DNA of 64,000 bases, from positions 1,488,001 to 1,552,000 of the forward strand of contig JAHEWK010000005.1 in the NCBI GenBank assembly GCA_020740775.1, written 5' to 3'. This document shows positions 12,040-24,004 of this stretch, one piece after another; positions within the stretch are counted from its first letter, which is position 1; every line of letters begins with the position of its first letter. Made by a program: the position numbers and the translations under genes. Below the pieces are notes generated by a model that made no database searches, had not been told where the DNA came from, and saw only the letters and a list, made by a program, of their open reading frames with translations. Origin of the DNA: Ilyonectria destructans. Taxonomy: Eukaryota > Ascomycota > Sordariomycetes > Hypocreales > Nectriaceae.

Positions 12040-15000
12040 TGTAACGGCGGTGGGGATGGAGACGGTTAGATGTTGAGGGTAAAGGCAGTCATGTTTGAAC
12101 TGCAAATGGAGGCGTAAGATGGATAACGGAGCATGGAAGATAAAAGATGGCGGTAGTAGTAGTTCAATAGTCAATGGTCAATGGTCAATGGGCACGGTGG
12201 CGGATTGCCCGGAGCTCAGCAGCTTCAAGGTGGGACAACTCGACCAGCAGCTTTCGACTAGTGCAGGTTGGTATTAAGAAATCATCATCGGCAACAGGCC
12301 ATTCCTTGCTGCGTGGCCCCCATCTGGTGAAACTTGCAAGTACCTAACTAGAGTGCCAAAGTGTTAAGCACGCACTCTGTTTGGTGGAGCGATCAGAAAG
12401 GAGGAATGAGGTGGATGTCATCAGAGAATGGTGACGTCTAGCAGCCAACGGCACCTGCCCAAAAACCGAGGATCCGAGGATCCGGACGACGTCATTGCCA
12501 CAATTAGGTGGGTATTAGTGGGCCACCTCGCCGATTTGCCCGCGTGCCGCCCTGCTGCTCGCGCTCGGAACACAGTCGACGAGAAAAAGTCCGCCTGGTC
12601 GGCTGCGAGAACCACCGACTCCGCCGCTGACAGATGCTGATTATTTGCTGATTGACCTATTGCCAACGCACCTGCCGTGTATTTTTATTATAACCCCCCG
12701 ACGGCCTCACGGCGTGTCCGCGCAACGGTCTCCGGCGCTCTCCCGCTGCGCAGCCCACCCAAGTCGAAGCTTATTTTCTGGCTTGCGTGGCCTGCCAAAC
12801 TGCTTCATGTCTGCTTCCTGTCTGCTTCCTGTCTGCTTCTGCTTCTGCAACGTTGTAACCTCACCATCGGAACATCAACAACCGGAATCCCCCATCGACC
12901 ATGCTTGGCGTTTTTGCCAGTCGATGCTGTCATCCATGATGCCTTCCCCTCCAAAGCCGTTCTCAAGTAACCCCGTTTGGCTGAGGATGAGATCAGAGCA
13001 TACCCACTTCTGCCTTATAAACCCACACTCCCCTGAACGATCGCCAGTCCCAATGAAATAGGCCAAGCATTTGATCTTCCGGCCAAACCCTCCGTCAAGC
13101 CACGGCAATTGAAACCTCACATGAATCTCACCCACCACCCGAGTAGGCTGTGCCCACCTTTACGTTCGCGCTCGCAATACCCACGAGCCCGACCAGGCCG
13201 ATTTCTTATTCATCCTCGCGATGCCGATGTAGAGCATTGCTATTCGCACTCGCATCTCGCATTCGCACACAGGTATAAGCCCCTTCAACTATACCTCGGG
13301 CAACCAATGTACCTAGCATGTGCAGCGAAAGGGTATATTCTTAGGCCTGGGACCTACCTTTATTAATAAATTCGGAAAAAACAATCATTAGGGATAGGGA
13401 TAAATACTAAGACTAACTGAAGGGTTATGTCTTATTTCCTAAACTGCTGTGTTAGGTGCCTCATCGATAATTCTATTTGGGATGCAGAGGAACACGCTCC
13501 ATTCTTTTGTCAGCCCAGACTACTTCTCACCCGTCAAACCCGGATCCGTCAAGCTGAACCTAGGCAGGCCACTCCGTCTCTTCCTCAATCTCTACTCCCC
13601 GATTTTGGGCAATCGACCACCCATCGTCAATGAGGGGGTCAAAGTAATCGGCGTAAACGAGGAAATCATCGACTTTACTGGTGGGCATAGGCTGGAGACC
13701 TGTATAGTGCATTTATGCCTCCTGATTGTCCTCGACACAAGTTAGCAATTCGACTTCACTCCATTCAGGCGTTAGCTGCGTGGCCCATATTAGAGTATAT
13801 CGAAAATCCCATTCCCTGCTCGATGCTGCGTGGCATTCAGAGCTTGGATTTCACCGGACATTTTCCCCGGATAGATATGCTATACTTTGAAGGGTGTTGT
13901 TTGTAGGATCGTATATATGATGGACTCAGGAACCATTGCAGGAAGCGTTAAAGTATGTGATAGGTCGGTTCGCGATCAGCGATTACAAGGTTCTGTAACA
14001 GAAAATGCTACATGAAATATACTGATTCGGGTTTTAGTCGACCGGTGCATTAGAGTCTGCTTTACGCACTTGGACATTACTATTTGCACCCGTCAGTACA
14101 CGCTCAAATGCTGAAAATAATCATCAACCACACACCTCACGTAACGGTTTAGGACGGTATTTTTTTTTTTAAAAAAAAAACTTATTCTCAGTGCCTCTTC
14201 TTCCTAATGATATTTATTCTATTTCTTCAATTAGATTCAATGCTGAAGTAGACTTTAGGTCGAAGAAAGTAGAGGCTTGAGTTGAGTGAAGGGACCTGTA
14301 CTTCATTTAGCCAAGGCACTGATAGAAGAACGCACGCGGCTGACTTGCGAGGAACGCTGCGGTGTTACGACCAGTCCTCTCTTGAGATGTGGTCTACGAA
14401 AATACAAACATCTCGCTAAAGCGAGGTACTCTGGACCAAAATAGTTGCATGGTAATCATGGCGAGATAATTCCTGTCTTGGATTATTCGTATCATGGATA
14501 CTATCGTTCATTCTGAATCAAGGGAGCGAGCTGTTGCGTTCTATGCAGACCCCCAGTCACACATACCGTCCAAATCACGAACAAAAAGGCCAACACAGGA
14601 AGAGACAGACAGAATCGAAACCAGAACAAACGATCGGACAAGGGGTATCGTCATTCCTCAACAGCGACAGCCGTACATACATAGTATTTGTGAATCTCCA
14701 CGCACCCACCCTCCTCCAAAACACAGAGCGAGCCCCGACAGGTACAGCAAATGCCGTCCAGAGGTGTCTCCCGTTTCTCGTTCCCAACAAAGTCCTCCCC
14801 CAAAGACACTGCCTTATTCAGACCAAGAAAGCACAAAAAGTGTGCGGCTTACACGCCTAGAGCGGTTCATAGCTCCCCTAGGGGAGGCCGCGGGTATTAC
14901 ACAAGAGTCGCCGTAATAAGACGACAGTAGATAGCGAAAAAAGCATCAAAGGGGGTTATGGATCGACGGCGGATCGCTTAGGACAATTGTTTGACGCCAG

Positions 15001-15071
15001 TGATCGAGTTTAGTGCTCTGTTCCATGTTAGCTGCAAAACCTTACGATGCTGAGCCTGCTCCGGAAGATAC
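12040..15071. other. 3 kb gene-poor, partly A/T-rich gap
   Basis: No gene I can support. The stretch 13,370-14,300 is visibly richer in A/T than its surroundings. A 98-codon frame at 13449-13745 has a protein-like middle but no splice partners. The 140-codon frame at 14494-14916 is low-complexity and lies where the 3' flank of the coiled-coil gene should be. Confidence 0.5.
14160..14180. repeat. T-run followed by A-run
   Basis: Eleven T followed by ten A, a perfect self-complementary homopolymer pair in the A/T-rich part of the gap. No associated gene or duplication was seen. Confidence 0.7.
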
Positions 15072-18000
15072 TCACTGCAAGTTGCGATCCCTCATTTCCC
15101 TATCGAGGGAATCGATTTGCTTCACCGTCAACCGCGCCTTACTTATCTGTCATGTCCACATTAGCATAGGTCCAGTCACAGCAGCATGGTGTTATGCAAG
15201 GGGCTCTCGCACCAAAGCAAGTGCTGCTGAGGAATGATCGTCAATTTCCTCACCTTCCGCCGCTTCGTCCTTGGCAGCCGCGCCATCACCATCCTCTCCG
15301 TTGGCGAATTGGCTAGACGCAAGGCCCTTGGGCCTGGCTGCCTCGGCGTTGGCCTAGTAGGGTTAGCTTCAACTGTGTTCCTGGAGTTGCTTTAGAGTCT
15401 GCAACATACCTTGGCCTCCACAACCTCAGCGGCCTTGACCTTGAGCTGAGCCTCAAGTTCCTCCACCTTCTTCTCTCCATCCTGGAGCTTGCTGGTGGTC
15501 TCCGAAAGCTTGGCCTCAAGGTCCTTGGCCTTGGTCTGGGCCTCCTCAACTAGAGTCGTCATGCTCTCGTTGAGATCGTTGTAGTCAGCTAGGGCGGTCT
15601 TGTGCTTCGCATCGGCCTCTGCCTTGAAAGCCTCGAGGTCCTTCTGTGCCAGCTCAATATCCTCCTTCAGGCTGGAGATCTTGGACTGTGAGGTAGTCAC
15701 ATCGCCTTTGGCAGACTCGAGGTCACTCTGAGCCGCCTTCAGCTCAGTCTCAGCGGCAGCAGCAGCATCCTCCTGAGCCTTCTTGGCGGCGACAAGCTGC
15801 TCCTTGAGAGCGTCGGCCGCAGAGGTGTCGGGCTTGACGTTCTTAGCGGCGTCCAGCTCGGCGAGAGCGGTCATGCGCTCCATCTTCTCCTGGGCAAGCT
15901 GGTGAGCCAGCTCCTCAACCTCCTGCTGCGATGCGACGAGGGCCTCTTGGGCCTCCTTCAGGGATGCCTCGAACTCGGCGTGGGCATCGGTTTGCTGGGC
16001 AATCTTGTTCTCCAGGGACGCGTTGCTGTTCCTGTACTCAGCCATCAGGTCCTCGATAGCCTTGGTGTGGGTATCGCTCAGCTCCTGGAGCTCCTTCTTG
16101 GCGGCCGAGCCCTCGTTCTTCATCATGTCCAAGGCCTCTCCGTTCATCGAAATGAGCTTCTCAACCTCGGCGTTATGCCTGTCCTCGAGTTCGTAGGTAG
16201 CCCTCTCGACGGCGTCCTGGGTTGCAGCCTCAGCCTTCTCCACATCAGCCTTGGCTGACTCGAGCTCGGCCTTCAAGGCAGCTAGAGCAGCCTCGTGCTC
16301 CGCCTTTGTCTTGACCAACACATCCGCGTGGGCCTTCTCGCTGGCATCCTTGGCATCCTCAAGAGAATCCCTGAGAGCGTTCATCTCGGCGGCGTGAGTG
16401 CTGACATCGGCCTCTCGATCAGCATGGTTCTCAGCCTTGAGCGCAGCAACCTCAGCTGCGTGATCAGCCTCACTAGATTCCTTAACCGCAGTCAAGTTAG
16501 ACAGATGGCCAGTGACTAGCTCCTCAGTCTCGATGGAGTGCTCATTCTTGAGGGCCTCCACAACAGCGGCATGGGAAGCCATGAGCTCCGTGACCTGGCT
16601 CATATGGGTAGAGTCATTATCGCCCTTCAGCACCTCGATTTGCTTGGCATGGCTTTCCTTCAGAGCCTCGAGCTGATTGATCTGAGCTTCTCGGTCTGCA
16701 GAAGCGGTGGTCTTGGAAGACTCCAGCTCCTCGGCATGGCTAGCAAGGAGGGCATCGAGGTTCTTCTGGTGCTCGGCCTCCTTGGCCTCGAGAGCGGCAA
16801 CAGCAGCAGCGTGCTCCTCCTTGGCGGCCTCGAGGGCCTTGGCGTGGGTCTCGGTAGCCTCGGACGATGAGGCCTGGAGCTCGTTGTGCTGACTTTCCAG
16901 CTCCTCGAACTTGCGCTTGAAGAAGGCATCACCTCGGAGAGACTCGATCTCGGTCTCGTAATCTTGGGAGACACTCTTCATGCGCTCGTCGTGCATCTCC
17001 TTGAGCTTGGAGATCTCGCCATCCTTGCCGGCGAGAGCAGCCTCGGTCTCCTCGGCCTTGGCCTGTAGGCTAGCGACCTCTTCTTTGGCCTTGGTGAGCT
17101 CCTGTTTGGCCTCATCCAGCTCAGTCTCCTTCTCGGACAGGCTGGCCTGAAGCTTGCTAACCTCACCGGTCAAGGTCTCGACCTCAGACTCAGCGGTCTC
17201 AGCGGCCTTCTCGGCAGCCTCGAGCGCCGTCTTGGACTCTGCGATTTCAGCCTCGAGGGTAGAGATCTTGGTGGTATGGGCCTCCTGCTCAGACTTGAGC
17301 TTCTCGTCGCTGGCGGATTCCAGGGCTGATTGAGAGGCAGAAAGCTCATCAATCTTCTTCTGAAGGTCGGCAATGGTGGACTCGTGGGTGGACTTGAGGT
17401 CTGCTATGGCGGTTTCGTGAGACGCGTTATCAGCTTGGCCCTTGTCGAGCTCCTCCTTGTGCTTGGCCACGAGGGCATCAATCGCAGACGCATTCTCGGC
17501 CTCGAGAGTGGCCTTGAGCTCTTCAATCTTGGACGCGTGCTCCTCGATGGTCTTCTGGAGGGCATCCTGGCTGGAGCTGGCCTTCTCGTCACCCTCGGCC
17601 TGGGCCGTCTCGAGCTGGGTCTTCAGTGCCTCAAGCTCAGCCGCGGTCACCTCCTTGGCGCTGACAGCCTCGGCGAGGTCGGATTGGTGCTTCTGGAGCT
17701 CGGTCTCGGCGTTTTCAAGCTTCTCAGCCGCCTCAGAAACCTGGGCCTCGAGGGCGGCGACGGCCGACTCGTGCTCGGACTTGAGGGTGGAAACAGCCTC
17801 GTCGTTATCGTGGCGAAGCTTCTCCTCGACATCGTGAACACCAGAAGACTCCTTGGTCAGCTGCTCATCGAGTCCAGCAATCTTATCCTCAGAGGACTTG
17901 ACCTGGGCCTTCAGGGCCTCAATCTCGGCCTCACCAGCAGTCAGCTTAGCCTTCAATGCCTCAATCTCCTTGGCGGCCTCGGCAGAACCGGCCGCAGTTC

Positions 18001-18715
18001 GGGGGACAGCTCGGGCGGTGGCGGTCGGGGTGCCAGCGGTAGACAATCTCTTTCGGGCGTCGGCGGTGGATGGGGTAACACCGGCGCGGGTAGCAGCCGT
18101 CCTCGTGGCCGAAGTAGCGGAACCGCTCAGGGAAGCTCGCGCAGTTGTAGTTCGGGGGGTCGTGGTGCTGGGAGTGGTGCCGGGTCGTCGGGTGGCAGCA
18201 GATGAGCCGGCCGAGGCGAGAGTCCTCCTCTCAGCGGCGGCCTTGCCAGGGCTCGATAGGATGGAGCTCGCCCTTCGCGAGGAGGTGGTCGACTTCTTCT
18301 CGTCTTCGCTGGCGCTCACGCTGGGGCGGCTCTTGTGGCTCGACACCGAGGTGGCAGTCGTGGGCCGGCGAACGGTAGGGGCCGGGGGCCGCGTGGGAGG
18401 CTTGCTCAGGCCGCCAGGGGCACGGGTGCTGGTAGCAGTCTTTGCCGTAGCAGCGGAGGTGACACCGGGGCGACGGGTAGCCGTGGTGGAGGCAACTCCA
18501 GGGCGCTTCACAAGGGGTTTGGATTCGCCATTCGCCTTGGCCGGTGCCTCAGGGGAGGTGGGAGTCGAGGTCGAGGCCACGGAGGTCGCACTCTCAGCAA
18601 CGGGGGAAGCAGCAGTCTCAGCAGCAGGCTCGGCCTCGGCGATGGGCTCGACGGGGGGCTCGACGGGAGGGACCTCGTCGTGCTGGACGACGTCGAAGCT
18701 CTCAGACTCGGACAT
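15072..18715 (-). CDS. Large coiled-coil protein
   Basis: Three exons, 18715-15410, 15353-15213 and 15146-15072, are joined in phase 0 for 1,173 residues. Residues 1 to about 240 are Ser/Thr/Pro/Ala-rich and disordered with repeated TTRRPGV-like blocks. About 245-1,100 is an almost unbroken heptad coiled coil rich in Ala, Glu, Lys and Leu, of the type often auto-annotated in fungi as 'M protein repeat' or myosin-tail-like. Exon 2 adds a Gly/Asp/Ala linker and exon 3 a short helix (KARLTVKQIDSLDREMRD). The donor of the last intron (GTGCGA) is weak; reading through it would instead stop after exon 2 with ...LVREPLA. The role is probably structural or cytoskeletal, by composition only. Large frames on the opposite strand here are shadows of its biased codons. 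Confidence 0.85.
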
Positions 18716-21058
18716 GGCGGGCGGGACGGATTGGGTATCGGTTGGTGGTCTGTAGGAGGGAGGGAGTCAGCGATGGTCGAGGACCGTGACGGGCGAGAAA
18801 CGGGTCTAATAGCTCGCGCGGCCGCAGCGATAGCATCGAATGTTTGCAGCTCGAGCACAGCAGTCGAACGACGAACGACGCAGAGCCACGGCGACCAGCA
18901 CAGGGAACGGCTTCGGATGCCTAGGTCAGGGATGACGAGCGGGATTGGATTTAATCTCACCTTGTGTCCCCTTTTTTCTCCAGCAGCAAAAACCACGCTC
19001 GACGGCGTGGATAGCAACTCTTGGGGGAGAGGAAAGGAGCTCGGGGGGGGGAGGCAGCAACAGGAGCAAGAGACGACGACGAGACCGATGTGTGAAGCCG
19101 ACGAATGGCTTGCTTGCTTCGTTTGCGGGAGGAGGAAGAGGAGGGAGGGAAGCAAGGAAGAGTTGTAGTCGGCAAGGTAGTGTAATTAGTACGTGGTCTT
19201 GGGATGAGGGACCGACAGACAGGCCACGGCTCGTCTCGCAATGAGTGGTGGACTGCTGGCGACTACGGACGGACGCTGCAGTGGTGGACTCACTGAACTG
19301 TGGACCTTCCCCCACTGCAGCCGGTCAGACCCCCCTGCAACGGCCCTATCACATATCACAGACCCCCCCTGGAAAGACCAGCGAAGCCCCCTCCACGAGC
19401 TCGCTCCCTGTTGGCGCTGCAGGGGCCAGCTGTTTGGGCCCTTGGGGGGGAAGGATGACAGCACGCGGGTTGCGCTCCCGCTGTGAGTCGGGCCACTACC
19501 TGAACGACGACGCCGCCGGGGCCACCTGAAGGCGCTCGTCGACACCGCAACCACCGCTGGAACAGTGAAGGGAGCTACCCAAGCCGGGCCTGACCTGTTG
19601 GGCGACGGGCTATGGACGGCATGCGAACCGGGCCCTATGCAATGCAATGCGAGCCACCATGACCGACTGACTTCTCCGTACTTCGTACCTTACTACCCGA
19701 TTACCTGACTTATTCATCACTCATCGATTGCCGTTTCAAGCCATTGCCCCAGGTGGCGGGAGCTCTGGCCCGTTGGCGCCTAACTGGGGAATTCGCTGGC
19801 GACCCCGTCATGCTGCACCGGGCTGCTACTCTGCATGCGCCCGGTGGTGTTTTGGTGCTCGGTGGCCGCCCTCTCATTCCACCAGGTGAACCGGTCAAGC
19901 CAAAACTGTCTCGTTGAAGAGAAAAGAAAATTACTCCGCATGGGGGTAGCTCGAAGCTGTCGACGCGTTTGGTACGCGTCGAGCTAAAGATGGGAAGAAG
20001 GAAAAAAAGGGGGACTGGTGGATTAATTCGGTTTGGCTTGGTTTTGGAGTTCATTACTTGTTCGCTCCCGTTGGTGGTAGCGTGTCTTAGACTTTGGCTC
20101 CGTTGGGTGTGGCGGGGCTCTGTGATTAACTGTGGCTGTCAGTGGCCAGCCACCACCGCAGTTCTACGACATGGGGCGGCTGAATGGCATTCAACCACTG
20201 TCATGTGCCGGTGTTTTGGATGAATATTGTACTGGGCAACTGTACAAGACTCTGTACAATACTCTGTACATGACTCTCTGTACAAAGCATCATGAACGAA
20301 TACCCCCAAAGTCCCTCTACGTAAGCATAACACTGTCTTCGGGCTGACACGATGAAACGCTCGCCCGGCGCCCAACGCTCAACGCTTTCCGGTCCGTCCC
20401 ATGTGCCCGCGCATCCCTCATGCGCTGCTCCCCGACCGTTGGCAGCCGGATGGTATGGTGGCCGCCGCGCTGGGCGATGATGTGGCACCGCGTCGTTGGC
20501 ACAAACGCCGGCGACACACTCCACGAGACACCACGAGACACCACCACCACACCAGTTCATGCATCTAATCCCTCATATTTGGGCTGGCTCGTCCGGAATC
20601 TTCTGTCTGAATCTCTGCCGATTTTATGCCGTCAACCCGCTAGTTGACGTTTCAATTGCGATTCCACCCAGTTCCACTTGGGCGCTTGATGCAAGGTACC
20701 GAAATACTAGTGCGGATTGAGACTTGATCATACATTATCGACGTGTTATCTGTTCGTAGGAAGAGCCTGAAGATATGGTAGGATCCAACTCCCAATGCCA
20801 AGCCTACCATTCATATCACATGTCGCTTCTCTGTCGCATGTTGGCATCGGATTGAATGTCCATAAACATCGTCCTAGCAAGTGACGATCCCATCTCGAGA
20901 ACGATAATTGCTTTACGGATAGCCCGCTTCCCTTTCCCAATAAAATAAAACTCCATCGCTCCGTCAAAACTCATCATCAAATCCTCGCTGTCCATGGTGC
21001 CCCGGGTATCACGCTGAGAAACACAAACCATCGCTCACTTCTCTCCGTATCCACGGGG
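18716..21058. other. Gene-free upstream region of the coiled-coil gene
   Basis: 2.3 kb with homopurine and homopyrimidine stretches around 18.9-19.4 kb but no convincing gene. Frames of about 100 codons overlap on both strands and have low-complexity composition. A small CTCTGTACA repeat is listed separately. Confidence 0.5.
20241..20287. repeat. TGTACA-containing short repeats
   Basis: Four TGTACA palindromes within 47 bp, separated by GACTC, TACTC or GACTCTC-like spacers (ACTCTGTACA units). Confidence 0.8.
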
Positions 21059-23314
21059 TTACTTGGGCTGATAGCACCACAGCGGTGGGGCTATTCCCGT
21101 CGTCTCATACTTGATCCGCATCCGCTCTCTCAAGTCCTTCACCCGCTGCGCAACCTCTTTTACCCTTCTTCCAGGCACAAGAGGAGCCAGCGCCTGAACA
21201 TCAGGCTTCTCTACTCTTCGGATCATGTTGAGCAGTCGCTCGTCTTCCCATTTATACCATCCTCCATACTTCTCAAAGTACTCATCACTGGCACTCAGTT
21301 GTCGTTCTGTAGTCTCGGGTTTGCTCATCCGCTGAATTGATCCGATAAAGAGCTGCATCTGTCGATCTTGTGCTTCGCTTTTTCTTTGCTGCATCTGTTG
21401 GATTTGTTCTTTGCGTTCCTTTTGTTGCGTCTGCCAGTCTTGTCTTTGGAGTTCCCTTTGCCCACTAAGGTCCTCTTCTCTGGAGCTCGGTTGGCGCGGC
21501 GGAGCTTCGGGCTTGTTCATCCGCTGGATGGATTTGAGAAAGAGCTGCATCTGTTCGGCTTGTGATTCGCGTTCTTTTTGTTGCTTCTGCACTTGTGCAT
21601 TTTGGAAAGACAGGGCTCTCACTGCAGCCTCTTCCGCAGCCTGCTTCTCCCGCTGAGGAGCCATGGCAATATAGGCAAGTCTGTCAATTGCCTGTCGAAG
21701 CACTCTGTCCATATTCAATAGATACTCTCCAAGCTGTTTCTGCTGGTTCATTGCCGAGTTGACCTTCTGAGCATTGGCCTTAGAGTCGCTGGCGGGCCGA
21801 GGTGGGTCAACGTGAACATAGCCCATAACCATGTTGTATAGTCGTTGGAGCCATCCTATTATACGGAGCGGCAATTGCAAGGTCGATGACGTGAACTCGC
21901 TTGTAGTCGCCTTACCATCATGGACCGCCACCGCGCCTCCAGTTAAAAAGCCTTCCCTGAGTACAAGAACAAGCATGGGGATTATCTTTTTGTGCAAAGT
22001 CTTCACCGCATTTTGGCCCCAGTTTGGATCATGTGGCGCATTTTCCGTGGCCAATTGTATCTGGTCGTTGATATGTTTGCAAACATGAGACACCAGAGAG
22101 TCGATGGTTTTGATCGACTTGCGAAAGGTGCTGCTTTTCCGCCTGATATACTCAAATTGTGCTTCAAGGTCGGGGGCATTGGGCATTTCACGGCATAGTG
22201 TCCGTAGATAGGAGAGGTGTTTAAACAAGTCCTTGCACTTTTTAGGCTGGAGGAATTCCTCGTGATGCTTGAGCCAAGTGGACTTGCTCTCTCCCTCCTT
22301 GGCCGTGAACTCGCCCTCCCAATTTTTATCACCTGCCCATCCGCCAAACTTCATTTTTGAAACGAGAGTCAGTATAAACACGTTTGAAATGTCAGTGGTG
22401 ATGTATTCGTCCATCTCCTGTGGCGGGTCGACGAAGAGAGACTCCTCCGCAGCGTCTAGACTGGACTTTTCAGGCTCGGGCTCAGGTTCAGGCTCAGGCT
22501 CAGATTCAGGCTCAGATTCAGGCTCGCCTTCATCAGAGCCATCGCAGTCGTTTCTAGGGGGGTTCTCAGGAGCAGTGCTGGCGTGTGGCTCTCTGTTTGG
22601 CGATGGCTCTCTTTGGTGTGGCATGTCCGAGCCTAGCTCCGGAGAGCCTCCCCGTGGTGCTTGGTGCCTGACCTCATCGTAAGGGGTCTTTTTGCTTTGC
22701 TTCCGCCTTGGGCGTCGTCGATTTGGTTGTGACAGTTCCACGTTCGAAGTGGACGGGCCTGGTTCTGCTTGCGCTTTCTCCATCTCGGCTTGCTCGGTCT
22801 GGAGTTGTTGCTCCGCTTCGTTTGCTTCAATGTCTTCTTGACCATGGCCATGTTCCTGGGTTTCCTCCACAACCTCAGTATTGGGTTGGGGCCGGTCCAT
22901 GTCTGGGAGAATGGCTTGGTTGAGAATCTTGAAAAAGTCGGGCCTATTAGGCGCTGACTCTTCATCTTCATCGTCGTCGTCTGTGCCGGGCTCTTGTTCT
23001 TGCTCCTCTTGGTCATTCACATCCTCCGTGGACTGTTTTCGCTCCGGAACATCGGCATGAATCTCCATAAAACGGCGCTGCCTCTTTTTAGGAGGGAGCT
23101 CCTGGAAGCCTCCGCGAGCCGGGTCTGATCGAGTACGGCGTCGGTTCGATTGTGCCGACGTTGATCGCTTGGGGCTTGGCTCGGGAGGGATGCCATTGTC
23201 GTCCTCATCGCTCGACTCGGCCTGTAGAGTCTTGAGGGAGTTTCTAGTGTTTCTCGGTTTGGACTTTGAAATAGGCAGCGTCGGCTTTGTCTTGAGTCGA
23301 GGCGCGCGAGGCAT
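21059..23314 (-). CDS. Nuclear protein with C-terminal SANT/Myb-like module, 751 aa
   Basis: Single-exon gene. Residues 1 to about 300 are highly charged and disordered, with basic clusters (PPKKRQRR, NRRRPRRKQSKK) suited to nuclear import and a Glu-Pro/Glu-Ser repeat near 280. The middle, about 310-560, is helical and protein-like but not recognised. A Gln/Glu/Arg-rich coiled coil follows, containing two copies of a module, QMQLFLKSIQRMNKPE and QMQLFIGSIQRMSKPE. The last 70 residues (YGGWYKWEDERLLNMI ... VPGRRVKEVAQRVKDLRERM) have the spaced Trp/Leu pattern and basic third helix of a SANT/Myb domain. A chromatin or transcription role is inferred from this layout only. It diverges from the PP2A activator gene. 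Confidence 0.85.
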   Translation of the reverse strand: MPRAPRLKTKPTLPISKSKPRNTRNSLKTLQAESSDEDDNGIPPEPSPKRSTSAQSNRRRTRSDPARGGFQELPPKKRQRRFMEIHADVPERKQSTEDVNDQEEQEQEPGTDDDDEDEESAPNRPDFFKILNQAILPDMDRPQPNTEVVEETQEHGHGQEDIEANEAEQQLQTEQAEMEKAQAEPGPSTSNVELSQPNRRRPRRKQSKKTPYDEVRHQAPRGGSPELGSDMPHQREPSPNREPHASTAPENPPRNDCDGSDEGEPESEPESEPEPEPEPEPEKSSLDAAEESLFVDPPQEMDEYITTDISNVFILTLVSKMKFGGWAGDKNWEGEFTAKEGESKSTWLKHHEEFLQPKKCKDLFKHLSYLRTLCREMPNAPDLEAQFEYIRRKSSTFRKSIKTIDSLVSHVCKHINDQIQLATENAPHDPNWGQNAVKTLHKKIIPMLVLVLREGFLTGGAVAVHDGKATTSEFTSSTLQLPLRIIGWLQRLYNMVMGYVHVDPPRPASDSKANAQKVNSAMNQQKQLGEYLLNMDRVLRQAIDRLAYIAMAPQREKQAAEEAAVRALSFQNAQVQKQQKERESQAEQMQLFLKSIQRMNKPEAPPRQPSSREEDLSGQRELQRQDWQTQQKERKEQIQQMQQRKSEAQDRQMQLFIGSIQRMSKPETTERQLSASDEYFEKYGGWYKWEDERLLNMIRRVEKPDVQALAPLVPGRRVKEVAQRVKDLRERMRIKYETTGIAPPLWCYQPK

Positions 23315-24004
23315 GGTGGTCGTCGGTGGTCGATCTTGGCGCTAAGCAGGAGGCGTGGTATGCAGTAGGTAGAACGGCAGTTTGCCTGCGATCAAGCGAT
23401 TGGCCTCGGAGTCCGCAAGCTCTGGCGCATTTCCGACTACAGTGGTCTATCGATAATAGCGGAGGGCGGTGTAATGTGGTGGACAATTGCGCAGTGACGT
23501 GAATAGGAAGGAAACGCGTCGGGGCGCGCTGGGGGGCATGTGGGGCTGCGAGCTTTAAAGTGCCTGCCTCAAGCTTGCGGATTGCTTGGGCACAGCTCTA
23601 AAAGTCTAACGCAGACAAAGAATGACATCATTAGTTTGAACTTTCTGGTTGGCCCTGATTGAAGGCGGAAAATGAGGTTTATATACTTGATGGTATCTAT
23701 TAAATCCCAAAAGGATATCATCTAGACACTACCTCACATGCCTACATCACATACATCCTTTCCCTGCTGCAACACCCACCAAGGTGCAACTGCCGGGAAG
23801 CCAGCTGACTAAATTCCGCCACCATGTAGCTCTCTGCACAGGAAGTAAAATCAAGCATGAGCTCCCCAACTTGGCACTTACACCCCGTACACGCCGCCAT
23901 ACTGACTGTCCAACTCCGGACTACCTAACTTCTCAGCTTCAACTTTTGCATCTTACTTCCCACCAAGTATCAGCCCCCCAACGCCGAGCTAGTCTCCCAC
24001 AAAC
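23315..24004. other. Divergent promoter, SANT-like gene / PP2A activator
   Basis: 690 bp between two divergent starts. C-rich pyrimidine stretches precede the start at 24005. No gene seen. Confidence 0.5.

Noticed and set aside
14160..14180. T11A10 hairpin as a terminator or transposon end
   Set aside because: No adjacent gene end, target duplication or second copy found; probably a poly-tract artefact.
14494..14916. 140-codon frame after the coiled-coil gene
   Set aside because: Polar low-complexity reading in the expected 3' flank; no homology recognised and no introns.
17330..18205. Gly/Leu-rich 291-codon frame resembling a structural protein
   Set aside because: Created by reading the Ala-rich coiled coil backwards; no start context and no splice sites.
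15902..18755. Several plus-strand frames of 110-300 codons opposite the coiled-coil gene
   Set aside because: They are mirror images of the Ala/Glu/Lys-rich coiled coil, give Leu/Gly/Ser-rich nonsense proteins, and lie antisense to a clearly coding frame.
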